64,000 bases of DNA from Pseudoxanthomonas japonensis (GTDB taxonomy: Bacteria; Pseudomonadota; Gammaproteobacteria; Xanthomonadales; Xanthomonadaceae), in the NCBI RefSeq assembly GCF_010093445.1, contig NZ_PDWW01000010.1, positions 1 through 64,000 on the forward strand, given 5' to 3'. The translations under genes were made by a program, and so were the position numbers. Position 1 is the first letter of the stretch. Each line of letters begins with the position of its first letter. Of the stretch, positions 1 through 8,115 are shown in pieces. Under the pieces are notes generated by a model. The model made no database searches, had not been told where the DNA came from, and was given only the letters and a program-made list of their open reading frames with translations.

Positions 1-169
1 CTGTCGCGGGGGACAGTGGGGGGAAGTAGGGTCGTCGTCCATAGGGTGCACCCGGAGGCGCGCGGCGAGTTTAGCAAACGGTCGGCAGGCGGACGCGTGA
101 AGCTGAACAAGACATTCGGCTAATGCGGGTGCCCCAGGGGCGGCTCCCGTCCCGCCGGACTGTCCGGAA

Positions 170-187
170 CAGTCATGAAGCGGTCAT
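170..187 (+). promoter_or_regulatory. Putative Pho box ahead of the phosphate transport pair
   Basis: Two 7-base direct repeats, CAGTCAT (170-176) and CGGTCAT (181-187), are separated by GAAG. This is the 7-4-7 layout of the PhoB site (CTGTCAT, 4 bases, CTGTCAT), and each half matches 6 of 7 positions. It ends 46 bases before the DUF47 gene of a phosphate uptake pair, so the context fits. It overlaps a perfect inverted repeat, GACTGT-CCGGA-ACAGTC, at 158-174. I see no clean -10 at the expected distance downstream; CATAAT at 185-190 is the only candidate nearby. Confidence 0.45.
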
Positions 188-233
188 AATTCCGCTCCTG
201 AAGCCGTCCATCCCGTGACGGTGGGACCGCCCG

Positions 234-860
234 ATGTTCTCCCTCCAGACGATCTTCGGCTCCGGCCAGCAGTTCTACACGCTGTTGGACGAGGCCGCCC
301 AAGCCGCCCACGACAGCACCAAGGCCCTGCACACCATGATGAAGGCCACCGACCGCCAGCCGGCGCTCGATGCCTTCAAGCTGGCGCGCCTGCGCGAGCG
401 TGCGGCCTCGGACAAGATCGGCAAGGCGCTGGTGGACAGCTTCATCACCCCGATCGAGCGCGAGGACATCGAGGCCCTGGGTTCGGCGCTGTACAAGATC
501 CCCAAGCAGGTCGAGAAATTCGCCGACCGCTACTCGCTGGCCATCCAGCACCTGGATGGCATCGACTTCGCGCCGCGCGCGGCGATGCTGGAGCAGGCGG
601 CCAGCGTGGTGGTCGAGATGGTCCACGAGATCAAGAAGATGAACATCGACCGCATGACCTCGCTCAACGAGAAGCTGCGCGCGATCGAGAACGAGGCCGA
701 CCGGCTGATGCTGGAGCTGTACCGCGACATCTACTCCGGTCGCCTGGACCACCTGCAGATGTTCCTGCTGAAGGAGTTCTTCGAGATCCTGGAAAAGGCC
801 ATCGACCGCTGCCGCGAAGCCGGCGTGGTGGCGTACCAGATCGTCCTCAAGAACAGCTGA
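234..860 (+). CDS. DUF47 family phosphate transport accessory protein
   Basis: This 208-residue all-helical protein belongs to the DUF47 (PhoU-like, TIGR00153) family. Members are usually encoded directly before a Pit phosphate permease and are thought to assist or regulate it at the inner membrane face. The sequence is hydrophilic, without signal peptide or membrane segment, and shows the regular helical periodicity and the REDIEALGSALYKIPKQVEKFADRY-type stretch of the family (residues about 78-100). It sits 12 bases upstream of the permease gene, so the two are almost certainly one transcript. The ATG at 234 has only a weak purine stretch before it. The exact biochemical role of DUF47 proteins is not settled. 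Confidence 0.9.
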   Translation: MFSLQTIFGSGQQFYTLLDEAAQAAHDSTKALHTMMKATDRQPALDAFKLARLRERAASDKIGKALVDSFITPIEREDIEALGSALYKIPKQVEKFADRYSLAIQHLDGIDFAPRAAMLEQAASVVVEMVHEIKKMNIDRMTSLNEKLRAIENEADRLMLELYRDIYSGRLDHLQMFLLKEFFEILEKAIDRCREAGVVAYQIVLKNS

Positions 861-872
861 CGGGTCGCGCCC

Positions 873-1994
873 ATGCTTACCCTCGTGCTGGTGGTGATCT
901 TCGCCGCGCTCGTCTTCGAGTTCATCAACGGCTTCCACGACACCGCCAACTCCATCGCCACCGTGGTCGCTACCAAGGTGCTGTCGCCGGGCCAGGCGGT
1001 GATGCTGGCGGCGGTGATGAACCTGATCGGCGCGCTGACCGGCACCGCCGTGGCCAAGACGATCGCCTCCGGGCTGGTCGACACCAACGTGGTGCAGGTG
1101 ACCTCGCAGGTGATCCTGTGCGCGCTGCTGGGCGGCATCATCTGGAACCTGATCACCTGGTGGAAGGGCCTGCCGTCGTCGTCGTCGCATGCACTGATCG
1201 GCGGCCTCTGCGGCGCCGCGCTGGCCGCCGCGCACAACGATTGGGGTGCGCTGATCTGGTCGCAGGCGGCCGGCGACTGGACGCAGAACAAGGGCATCCT
1301 GTGGAAGGTCGTGCTGCCGATGATCTCTTCGCCGGTGGCGGGCTTCGTGCTCGGCATCGTGGTGATGGTGCTGCTGTGGGGGCTGATCGTGCTGCTGTCG
1401 AAGCTGGGCGGCTGGCTGGGCCGTCTGGCGCGTCCGCACTTCGTCAACAAGTTCTTCGGCAAGGCGCAGATCCTGTCCGCTGCCTACATGGGCTATGCGC
1501 ACGGCCACAACGATGCGCAGAAGACCATGGGCATCATCGCGCTGACGCTGTTCGGCGCCGAGGCCAGCGGTGCCTTGGACAGCCTGCCGAACTGGCTCGC
1601 GTTCCTGCATCCGGGCAGTGCTGGCGAGCAGGACATCGCCATGTGGATCGTCATCACGTGCGCCATCGTGATGGCGCTGGGTACCGCATCGGGCGGCTGG
1701 AAGATCATCAAGACGCTGGGCCACAAGATGGTGAAGCTGCATCCGATCAACGGCTTCGCGGCGGAAACCAGCTCGGCGACCATCCTGACCGTGGCCGCGC
1801 ATTTCGGCATGCCGGTGTCGACCACGCACAGCATCTCCACCGCCATCATGGGCGTGGGCTTCGCCAAGAATCCGCGTGCGCTGAAGTTCGGCGTGATCGA
1901 ACGTATCCTGTGGGCGTGGGTGCTGACGATCCCGGCGGCCGGTGGCATCGCCTACGGCCTGCTGCGGTTGCTGGAATCGATCGGCTGGGCGTGA
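873..1994 (+). CDS. pit: Inorganic phosphate transporter, PiT family
   Basis: A 373-residue polytopic inner membrane protein that imports phosphate (as metal-phosphate) driven by the proton gradient. Both halves of the internally duplicated PiT fold are visible: the first signature NGFHDTANSIA lies at residues 19-29 and the second, GHNDAQKTMG, at about residues 211-220. About ten hydrophobic segments are present, separated by a central hydrophilic loop. The length is on the short side of the family and is typical of the DUF47-linked subtype. It follows the DUF47 gene by 12 bases and ends just before a strong terminator. A possible Pho box lies upstream of the pair, which would make it phosphate-starvation inducible; many Pit systems are constitutive, so this needs testing. 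Confidence 0.93.
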   Translation: MLTLVLVVIFAALVFEFINGFHDTANSIATVVATKVLSPGQAVMLAAVMNLIGALTGTAVAKTIASGLVDTNVVQVTSQVILCALLGGIIWNLITWWKGLPSSSSHALIGGLCGAALAAAHNDWGALIWSQAAGDWTQNKGILWKVVLPMISSPVAGFVLGIVVMVLLWGLIVLLSKLGGWLGRLARPHFVNKFFGKAQILSAAYMGYAHGHNDAQKTMGIIALTLFGAEASGALDSLPNWLAFLHPGSAGEQDIAMWIVITCAIVMALGTASGGWKIIKTLGHKMVKLHPINGFAAETSSATILTVAAHFGMPVSTTHSISTAIMGVGFAKNPRALKFGVIERILWAWVLTIPAAGGIAYGLLRLLESIGWA

Positions 1995-2020
1995 TGTCGC
2001 CCTGCATCCGTTGAAACAGA

Positions 2021-2048
2021 AAACGCCGGGCTTGCCCGGCGTTTTTTT
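2021..2048 (+). terminator. Rho-independent terminator after the pit operon
   Basis: A perfect 10-bp stem (AAACGCCGGG / CCCGGCGTTT) with a 4-base loop at 2031-2034 runs into seven T residues. It lies 27 bases after the pit stop codon. The stem's own A/T ends make it usable on the opposite strand as well, where the next gene ends at 2083. Confidence 0.9.
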
Positions 2049-2082
2049 GTTCCGACGCCGCGATGGCGGGCCCGGGCCCGCC

Positions 2083-2493
2083 CTACAGCAGATCGCCTTC
2101 AGCGGAGAGTGCGCGTTCCATGCTGTCGCCCAGGCCGCCGATCTCCAGCACCAGGCGGTCGACTTCGGCCGGGCTGAGGCTTTCGTACGGCCGGTTCTCG
2201 CACAGTTGCAGGTAGGGCACGCCGTCGAGTTCACCGATGGCCAGATAGCCGACGCTGCTCTGCCAGTTGAACTTCAGCGCGCGCTTGGCGTCGATGCCGG
2301 TCATCGGGGCGATCACCGTGCTCACGCGCAGGTAGCCGCGCTCGTCGTCGTTGCCGAGTTCGGACAGGTAGATCGTCTGGTGCCGCTTGCCGTTGCCCAG
2401 CGACAGTTCCACGCATGCAACGTAAGGGTCGTGCATGGTGACCTTGTAGCCGGAGGAATTCAGATGGCCGCGGACCTGTTCGAAGTTGTGCAT
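2083..2493 (-). CDS. Conserved hypothetical protein, possible YbjN/type III chaperone-like fold
   Basis: This 136-residue soluble protein has no signal peptide or membrane segment. Its alternating helix-strand pattern, and a C-terminal half containing CENRPYESLSPAEVDRLV (about residues 97-114) followed by a helix, are reminiscent of the YbjN/type III chaperone-like fold, but I cannot name a family with certainty. It stands alone between the pit terminator and the divergently transcribed alkyltransferase-like gene, 42 bases away. The start at 2493 has GGGGGAGCATCCC before it, a plausible ribosome binding site. No function is proposed. Confidence 0.75.
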   Translation of the reverse strand: MHNFEQVRGHLNSSGYKVTMHDPYVACVELSLGNGKRHQTIYLSELGNDDERGYLRVSTVIAPMTGIDAKRALKFNWQSSVGYLAIGELDGVPYLQLCENRPYESLSPAEVDRLVLEIGGLGDSMERALSAEGDLL

Positions 2494-2535
2494 GGGATGC
2501 TCCCCCTGTTGCCGTTGCCGCTATGCTAATCCCGC

Positions 2536-2874
2536 ATGAGCGCCAAGTCTCCCGAAGACAGAATTCTTGCCGCAATCCGTGCGATACCGCACGGTCAGGT
2601 GGCCGGCTACGGCGAAGTCGCGCATCGCGCGGGCCTGCCGGGCCGCGCGCGCCTGACCGCGCGCATCCTCAGCCAGAATGACGATCCGGCGCTGCCGTGG
2701 CACCGCGTGCTGCGCTCCGATGGGCGCATCGCGTTTCCCGAAGGCTCGAAGGCGTTCCGCGAGCAGAGCCAGCGCCTGCGCGCGGAAGGCGTGAAGGTGG
2801 AGGGCGGACGCGTGAAGCGGCCGCGCAAGGCCGACGATCTGGATGCGGCACTGTGGGGGCCGGGCCCCCGTTAA
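2536..2874 (+). CDS. Alkyltransferase-like DNA repair protein (ATL, MGMT family)
   Basis: A 112-residue protein matching the C-terminal DNA-binding domain of O6-alkylguanine-DNA alkyltransferase. In MGMT the active-site motif is PCHR; here it is P54-W55-H56-R57, so the acceptor cysteine is replaced by tryptophan, the hallmark of alkyltransferase-like proteins. Such proteins do not remove the alkyl group but bind O6-alkylguanine, flip it and hand the lesion to nucleotide excision repair. The helix-turn-helix stretch (GQVAGYGEVAHRAGLPGRAR, residues 20-39) is intact. The basic C-terminal tail is short. It is followed 43 bases later by the rhomboid gene, with no obvious functional link. Confidence 0.88.
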   Translation: MSAKSPEDRILAAIRAIPHGQVAGYGEVAHRAGLPGRARLTARILSQNDDPALPWHRVLRSDGRIAFPEGSKAFREQSQRLRAEGVKVEGGRVKRPRKADDLDAALWGPGPR

Positions 2875-2917
2875 CGCGCGGCACGTATGATGTGGCGCGA
2901 CCGTTCCGAGGATTGCC

Positions 2918-3568
2918 ATGTTTCCCCGACTTCTCCCCGTCACCAGGACGTTGCTGATCGCGAACGTCGCGGTCTACCTGCTGCAGCTGTTGCTGGGCGA
3001 CACACTGCTCGACTGGTTCGCCTTGTGGCCGGTGGGCCATGGCTTCCTGCCCTGGCAGTTGCTGACGTATGGCTTCCTGCACGACACCAGCGGTTTCGCG
3101 CACCTGGCCTTCAACATGCTGGCGCTGTGGATGTTCGGTTCGCCGCTCGAACAGACGTGGGGACAGAAACGCTTCCTCACCTTCTTCCTGGTGTGCATTG
3201 CCGGCGCCGGTCTGCTGCAGCTCGCCGTGGGCTGGTGGATGGTGTCCGCGGGTGCGCTGCCATACCCGACACTGGGCGCGTCGGGTGGCGTGTTCGGGCT
3301 GTTGCTGGGTTACGGCATGCTGTTTCCGAACAACCGCATGATCGTGTTTCCGCTGCCGATGGAGATCAAAGCGCGCACGCTGGTGATCTTCTACGCATTG
3401 CTTGCGCTGGTGCTGGGCTTTACCGGTCTGCAGCCGGGCGTCGCACACTTCGCGCATCTGGGTGGCATGGTGTTCGGCTGGCTGATGATCCGCTACTGGC
3501 GGGGCCAGCCACCGTTCGGCAGGGGCCCGCGCAAGCCGAAGCCGCCGCACCTGCGCTCGGTCAAATAA
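2918..3568 (+). CDS. Rhomboid family intramembrane serine protease
   Basis: A 216-residue polytopic membrane protein of the rhomboid family, which cleaves membrane segments of other proteins. The catalytic dyad is visible: Ser122 in GASGGVFG and His180 in AHFAHLGG, both inside hydrophobic segments. The HLAFNML stretch at residues 62-68 matches the conserved His/Asn oxyanion region of the second helix. Six hydrophobic segments are seen, the bacterial GlpG-type core without an added seventh helix, and a basic proline-rich tail (about 198-216). The natural substrate is unknown. It ends just before a bidirectional terminator. Confidence 0.92.
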   Translation: MFPRLLPVTRTLLIANVAVYLLQLLLGDTLLDWFALWPVGHGFLPWQLLTYGFLHDTSGFAHLAFNMLALWMFGSPLEQTWGQKRFLTFFLVCIAGAGLLQLAVGWWMVSAGALPYPTLGASGGVFGLLLGYGMLFPNNRMIVFPLPMEIKARTLVIFYALLALVLGFTGLQPGVAHFAHLGGMVFGWLMIRYWRGQPPFGRGPRKPKPPHLRSVK

Positions 3569-3589
3569 TCGGCATCCAGGACGCAAAGA

Positions 3590-3619
3590 AAAACGGCGCG
3601 GAATCCCGCGCCGTTTTTT
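3590..3619. terminator. Bidirectional terminator between rhomboid and M13 genes
   Basis: The stem AAAACGGCGCGG / CCGCGCCGTTTT has a 4-base loop AATC at 3602-3605. T runs follow on the + strand and, through the A-rich left arm, on the - strand. It separates two convergent genes that end at 3568 (+) and 3639 (-). Confidence 0.9.
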
Positions 3620-3638
3620 CATGCAGCGGATGTGGAGC

Positions 3639-5669
3639 TCAGCGCCAGATGCGCACCTGGTCCGCTTCCTTCGCCTGCATCGGCTGGCCGGCCTTGCAGC
3701 TGAACGCCTGCGCGAAGGCCGGCTGCTGGGTCAGCGGGCCGTTGGCGCGCCACTGGCCGGGGGCGTGCACGTCGACGGCGGCGCGCTGCGCGGCTTCGGT
3801 TTCCGACAGGTTCTGTGCCCACAACGTGGCCCAGGCCTTGTAGAACGACTGCTTCGCCGCGGCGTTCGCCTGCGGTTCGGCGGTGGCGAAGGCGTCCCAT
3901 GCCAGTTCCACACCGGCGAGGTCGGCCAGATTCTCGTCGCGCGTCAGCGCACCGTTGACCTTGACGTTCTTCAGGTCGGGGAAGGCATACGCGTTGTACT
4001 GCGCGACGACCTTGTCGCCCAGCGCATTCCATGCGGCGACATCGGCGGGCGTCCACCAGTCGCGCAGCTGTCCCTTGGCGTCGACCATGCGGCCCTTCAC
4101 GTCGAAGCCGCGGCTCAGCTCGTGGCCGACCAGTGCGCCGAACGCGCCGTACTGCACGGCGGCCGGCTGCTTCGCATCGAAGATCTCTTCCTGCAGCACG
4201 GCGGCGGTGACGATCAGGCGGTTCTGCGCCAGGTCGTAGGCGAGTGCAGGTTGCTGCGGCAGCACGTCCCAGCGGCGGTCGGCGTTGCCCTTGCCGATGC
4301 GCTTCATTTCCTCGCGGTGGCGCCAGGTCGACGCGATCAGGATATTGCCGCCGAAGCTGCCACGGCCCATCGGCTGCACGCTGTAGTCGAGGTCGCGCTT
4401 GGGCGTGCCGACTTCGATCTTCAGCTTGTCGAGCTTGGTCTTGGCTTCGGTCTTGGCGGCCTCGCTCAGCCAGGTCGTGCGCTCGATGCCGCGGCCCAGT
4501 GCGTCGCGCACCTGGCCGGCGATCTGCTCGGCGCGGCGCTTGTGGTCGGCGGGCACGTAGCGCTCGGCGTATTCCTTGCCGAGCATCGGGCCGGCGGCGA
4601 GGTTGATGGCGTCCAGCACCTGCCGCCAGCGCGGCGCCGGCGCGGTTTCGCCGCGCAACACGCGGCCGCGGAAATCGAATTCGGCATCGCGGAACGGCTT
4701 GGCCAGGTAAGGCGCCATCGCATCGCCCACGCGCCAGCGCAGGTAGGCCTTCCACTGGTCGGGCTTGAGCGTGCCGACCAGATTGTCCAGGCGCTTGAAC
4801 AGCTCGGGATCGGCCATCGACACCGTGTCGTCGCTGACGCCCTGCGCCTTCAGGAAGGCGTCGAGCTGAAGGTTGCGGTATTGCTTGCCCAAGTCCCTGG
4901 TCGGCACCGGCGCGTAGTTGGCGAAGGGGCTGCGCAGGTCGACCAGCGGCTTGGACACTTGCGCCAGCCTGGTCTCCACGTCGATGACCAGCGCCGATTC
5001 GGCGTCCAGCTTCGCGGCCGGCGTGCCGGTCAGTGCGAGCACCTGCTTCACGTAGGTGCGATAGCGGCCCAGCAGCTCGCGCGTGTCGGCGTCGGTGCGG
5101 GTGTAGTAGGCCGGATCGGCCAGGCCCAGGCCGCCCTGCATGAAGTAGCCGATGTGGCGGTCCAGCGCCTGCAGGTCCACGTCGGGGCTGAAGTTGAAGG
5201 CCACCGGGATGCCGACCTGGTGCAGCGCGGCGATGGCCGGCGCGACGTCCTTCGGCTTCTTGATGGCGTTGATGCGATCCAGCAGCGGCGCGATCGGCTT
5301 GGAGCCGTCGGCTTCCACGGCGGCTTCGTCCAGGCCGCTGGCCCAGAAGTCGCCCAGCAGTTTCTGCACGTTGCCCTGCGGCGCCTGCATGGCGCTGTCG
5401 AGCAGGGCGCGCTGCTGGTCCAGCGTGCGCGCGCGGAAGGCACCCAAGACGCTGACGGCACCGGCTTCATTCGACGCGGGGTTCTTCTTCAGCCAGTCCG
5501 CATTGGTGGCCGTATAGAAGTCCGAGCACTGCGCACTGACCGCCGGGGCGGCGGGGGCGCGCTTCTTGCGTTGGGCTTCGGCATCCGGGGCGCCCAGGGC
5601 GATGACGAGGGCGAAGGCGATCAGGGTGGGGCGGCCGAGAGCGTGGCGCGGGCTGGGCATCGGGAACAT
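3639..5669 (-). CDS. M13 family metallopeptidase homologue with a broken zinc motif
   Basis: A secreted protein of about 676 residues related to neprilysin/PepO (M13). The chosen start at 5669 (or 5660) gives a clear signal peptide ending near APDAEAQ; a longer frame to 5834 would bury it and is rejected. The active-site motif that should read HExxH is HELSR: His516 and Glu517 are present but the second zinc histidine is Arg520 (codon CGC at 4110-4112, one base from CAC). The third ligand region ENLADLAG (Glu579) is intact, and the upstream NAYY-type motif is degraded to LAYD. It is the downstream paralogue of the intact M13 gene at 5851-7956, so it probably arose by duplication and lost, or changed, catalysis. 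It could serve as a binding or regulatory partner. Confidence 0.87.
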   Translation of the reverse strand: MFPMPSPRHALGRPTLIAFALVIALGAPDAEAQRKKRAPAAPAVSAQCSDFYTATNADWLKKNPASNEAGAVSVLGAFRARTLDQQRALLDSAMQAPQGNVQKLLGDFWASGLDEAAVEADGSKPIAPLLDRINAIKKPKDVAPAIAALHQVGIPVAFNFSPDVDLQALDRHIGYFMQGGLGLADPAYYTRTDADTRELLGRYRTYVKQVLALTGTPAAKLDAESALVIDVETRLAQVSKPLVDLRSPFANYAPVPTRDLGKQYRNLQLDAFLKAQGVSDDTVSMADPELFKRLDNLVGTLKPDQWKAYLRWRVGDAMAPYLAKPFRDAEFDFRGRVLRGETAPAPRWRQVLDAINLAAGPMLGKEYAERYVPADHKRRAEQIAGQVRDALGRGIERTTWLSEAAKTEAKTKLDKLKIEVGTPKRDLDYSVQPMGRGSFGGNILIASTWRHREEMKRIGKGNADRRWDVLPQQPALAYDLAQNRLIVTAAVLQEEIFDAKQPAAVQYGAFGALVGHELSRGFDVKGRMVDAKGQLRDWWTPADVAAWNALGDKVVAQYNAYAFPDLKNVKVNGALTRDENLADLAGVELAWDAFATAEPQANAAAKQSFYKAWATLWAQNLSETEAAQRAAVDVHAPGQWRANGPLTQQPAFAQAFSCKAGQPMQAKEADQVRIWR

Positions 5670-5798
5670 CCGGAGTTCAGGGTCGGGCGATTCTAGCAAG
5701 GGAGCCGTTGCCGGCCCGCAGGATCGTGAACGGAACCCGGTGCCGCGTGGCGGCTTTTGCTGGCCTGCGTCACAGCTCGGCCAAGGGCCCGCGGAAAA

Positions 5799-5827
5799 GG
5801 AAAGGCCCGGACGTGCCGGGCCTTTCC
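5799..5827 (-). terminator. Terminator-like hairpin after the intact M13 gene
   Basis: A 12-bp perfect stem (GGAAAGGCCCGG / CCGGGCCTTTCC) with a 5-base loop lies 24 bases beyond the stop of the M13 gene at 5851. On the minus strand it is followed by only four T residues, so termination may be partial and the second M13 gene could still be co-transcribed. Confidence 0.65.
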
Positions 5828-5850
5828 AGTTCACGGCGTAACGCGCGGGA

Positions 5851-7956
5851 TTACCAGATCACGACCTGCTGGTCGCCGCTGCGCACCATCGGATCGCCGG
5901 CCTTGCACGAGAACGCCGCGGCGAACGTGGGCAGGTTCGACGGCGCGCCGATGGCACGGAACTGTGCCGGGGCGTGTTCGTCGGTGGCGATGCGGTTCTT
6001 CAGCTCTTCCGGGGTGAAGTTGCGGCGCCACACGGTGGCCCAGTTGAGGAAGAAGCGCTGGTCGCGGGTCAGGCCGTCGGTCATCGGGTCGGGCGTATCG
6101 CCGGCGGCGGCCTTCATGGCGTCGTAGGCCGTCGCCAGGCCGCCGAGGTCGGCGATGTTCTCGCCCAGCGTGTGGTTGCCGTTGATCGCCTGGCCCGCGT
6201 CGGTGCGGTAGCCGTTGAACTGCGCCACCAGCTTGCCGGTCAGCGCCTTGAAGCCCTTGGCGTCGGCATCGCTCCACCAGTTCTCGAACTTGCCGGTGGC
6301 ACCGAAGCGGCTGCCCTGGTCGTCGTAGCCGTGCGTCATCTCGTGGCCGATCACCGCGCCGATGCCGCCATAGTTCATTTCGTCGGTGGCGTTGGGGTCG
6401 AAGAACGGCGGCTGCAGGATGGCGGCCGGGAACACGATCTCGTTCTGCAGCGGGTTGTAGTACGCGTTGACCATCTGCGGCGGCATGCCCCATTCGGTGC
6501 GGTCGACCGGCTTGCCGATCTTGCCCAGGTTCCACTTGTAGTTGAACTCGGTGGCGGCCTGCACGTTGCCGAAGTAGCTGTCGCGACCGGTGGACAGGCC
6601 GGACCAGTCGCGCCACTTGTCGGGGTAGCCGATCTTGGTGGTGAACGCGGCCTGCTTCTCCATCGCCTTGGCCTTGGTGGCATCGCTCATCCACGCCAGG
6701 TTCTGGATACGCGCCTTCAGCGCGGTGCCCAGGTTGGCGACCAGCGTTTCCATCTTGGCCTTGGATTCCGGGGTAAAGGCGACCTTGACGTACATCTGGC
6801 CGAGCGCTTCGCCGCTCTGTTCCTCGATGGTGCCCAGCACGCGCTTCCAGCGCGGCTGGATTTCCTTCTGGCCGCGCAGCGTCTTGTTGTAGAAGTTGAA
6901 ATTCTCGTTGGCGAACGCATCGCTCAGGTACGGCGCGGCGCCATCGATGGTGTGGAAGCGCAGGTAGGCGCGCCATGCGGCGGCATCGGTGTCGCCCAGC
7001 ATCTTGCTGACTTCCTGGTGGAAGGCGGGTACGGCCAGCGAGAATTTCTCCTGCGGCGCGACGCCCTGCGATTCGAAGAACTTCGTCCACGAGAAGTTCG
7101 GCGTCAGCTTGTCGGCATCGGCCAGAGTCACCGGGTTGTAGTAGATCGACACGTCGCGGGACATCTCCTCGCGCGACTTGGACGCCTTCGCCAGGCGCGT
7201 CTCGAACGCCATGATGTCGCCGGCCTGCTTCTTCGCGTCGTCGGCGGTCACGCCCGACAGTTCCAGCACCTTGGCCATGTGCGCCACGTAGGCGTCGCGG
7301 ATGTCCTTCTTGTCGGCGTCGAAGTAGAAGTTCTTGTCCGGCAGGCCCAGGCCGCCCTGGAAGGCGTAGGCCATGTTGGTGTCAGGCTTCTGGAAGTCGG
7401 CTTCGGCGCCGAAGCCGAACAGGAACGCCTGGCCCTTCGCCGCGCTGCTGTTGAGGTAGGCCACGATGGCGTCCTTGTCCTGCAGGCCGTCGATGGCTTT
7501 CAGTTCGGGCACGATCGGCTCGATACCCTGCGCGTTGGCCTTGGCCTCGTCCATGCCGGTGGCCCACAGGTCGCCGACGATCTTCTCCACGCCGGTGGCA
7601 TCGGCGTGCGCGGCGGCCTGTTCGGCCAGCTGCTTCTGGACGGCGGTGGAGCGCTCGGCCAGCATCTCGAACGCGCCCCAGCTGGTGCGGTCGCTGGGGA
7701 TGGCGTTGGCGGCCAGCCACTTGCCGTTGGCATAGCCGGCAAAGTCGGTGCACGCGTTCTTGGTGGTGTCGAGGTCGGCGAGCTGGAAGCGGTTCACGCC
7801 CGGCAGGCTGCTTTCGTCCAGCTTCAGCTCCAGCGCGGCGGGCGCTTTGGCGGCGGTATCGGCGGCAGGCGCGGCCTCTTCCTTCTTGGCGCAGGCGGCC
7901 AGCGCGGCGGCCACGGCGACGGACAGCATCAGGATCTGGGGTTTGCGGGCAATCAC
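5851..7956 (-). CDS. M13 family metallopeptidase, lipoprotein
   Basis: A zinc endopeptidase of the neprilysin/PepO (M13) family, about 701 residues, cleaving short peptides outside the cytoplasm. The zinc site is intact: H538-E539-M-T-H542 in GHEMTHGYDDQG and Glu599 in GENIADLGG; the substrate-binding NAYYNP motif precedes it. The N terminus carries a lipoprotein signal (AVAAALAAC followed by AKKE), so the enzyme is probably anchored to a membrane in the periplasm. I prefer the GTG at 7956, which has GGAG six bases upstream and begins MIARKPQIL, over the ATG at 7983. The C-terminal FSCKAGDPM...VVIW is typical of the family. A diverged paralogue lies directly downstream. Confidence 0.92.
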   Translation of the reverse strand: MIARKPQILMLSVAVAAALAACAKKEEAAPAADTAAKAPAALELKLDESSLPGVNRFQLADLDTTKNACTDFAGYANGKWLAANAIPSDRTSWGAFEMLAERSTAVQKQLAEQAAAHADATGVEKIVGDLWATGMDEAKANAQGIEPIVPELKAIDGLQDKDAIVAYLNSSAAKGQAFLFGFGAEADFQKPDTNMAYAFQGGLGLPDKNFYFDADKKDIRDAYVAHMAKVLELSGVTADDAKKQAGDIMAFETRLAKASKSREEMSRDVSIYYNPVTLADADKLTPNFSWTKFFESQGVAPQEKFSLAVPAFHQEVSKMLGDTDAAAWRAYLRFHTIDGAAPYLSDAFANENFNFYNKTLRGQKEIQPRWKRVLGTIEEQSGEALGQMYVKVAFTPESKAKMETLVANLGTALKARIQNLAWMSDATKAKAMEKQAAFTTKIGYPDKWRDWSGLSTGRDSYFGNVQAATEFNYKWNLGKIGKPVDRTEWGMPPQMVNAYYNPLQNEIVFPAAILQPPFFDPNATDEMNYGGIGAVIGHEMTHGYDDQGSRFGATGKFENWWSDADAKGFKALTGKLVAQFNGYRTDAGQAINGNHTLGENIADLGGLATAYDAMKAAAGDTPDPMTDGLTRDQRFFLNWATVWRRNFTPEELKNRIATDEHAPAQFRAIGAPSNLPTFAAAFSCKAGDPMVRSGDQQVVIW

Positions 7957-8115
7957 GATCAACTCCGGCCCTGGGCAGGGCAATGAAAAAAGGAACCCCC
8001 GGGAGGGGGCGTGGCGGCGACTCTACGCCTGTCACATGAAGGGCAGGTGTGTCGAAGGTCATGCCCTCGGGGGGCGTCAGCGGCCATACTGGGCGCCACG
8101 GCAAGGAGGGGTGCC

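Noticed and set aside
1-233. Gene at the left edge
   Set aside because: No frame with coding character was seen; the region holds only the putative Pho box and palindrome.
120-2234. 704-codon open frame on the minus strand opposite pit
   Set aside because: Composition is typical of an antisense shadow in GC-rich DNA (Arg/His/Gln/Asp-rich, no domains). The + strand pit pair is clearly real.
5670-5834. N-terminal extension of the first M13 gene
   Set aside because: It would place 55 hydrophilic residues ahead of a clear signal peptide.
3639-7956. A single M13 gene split by frameshift
   Set aside because: Both frames are full length with their own signal peptides and complete C termini, so they are paralogues.
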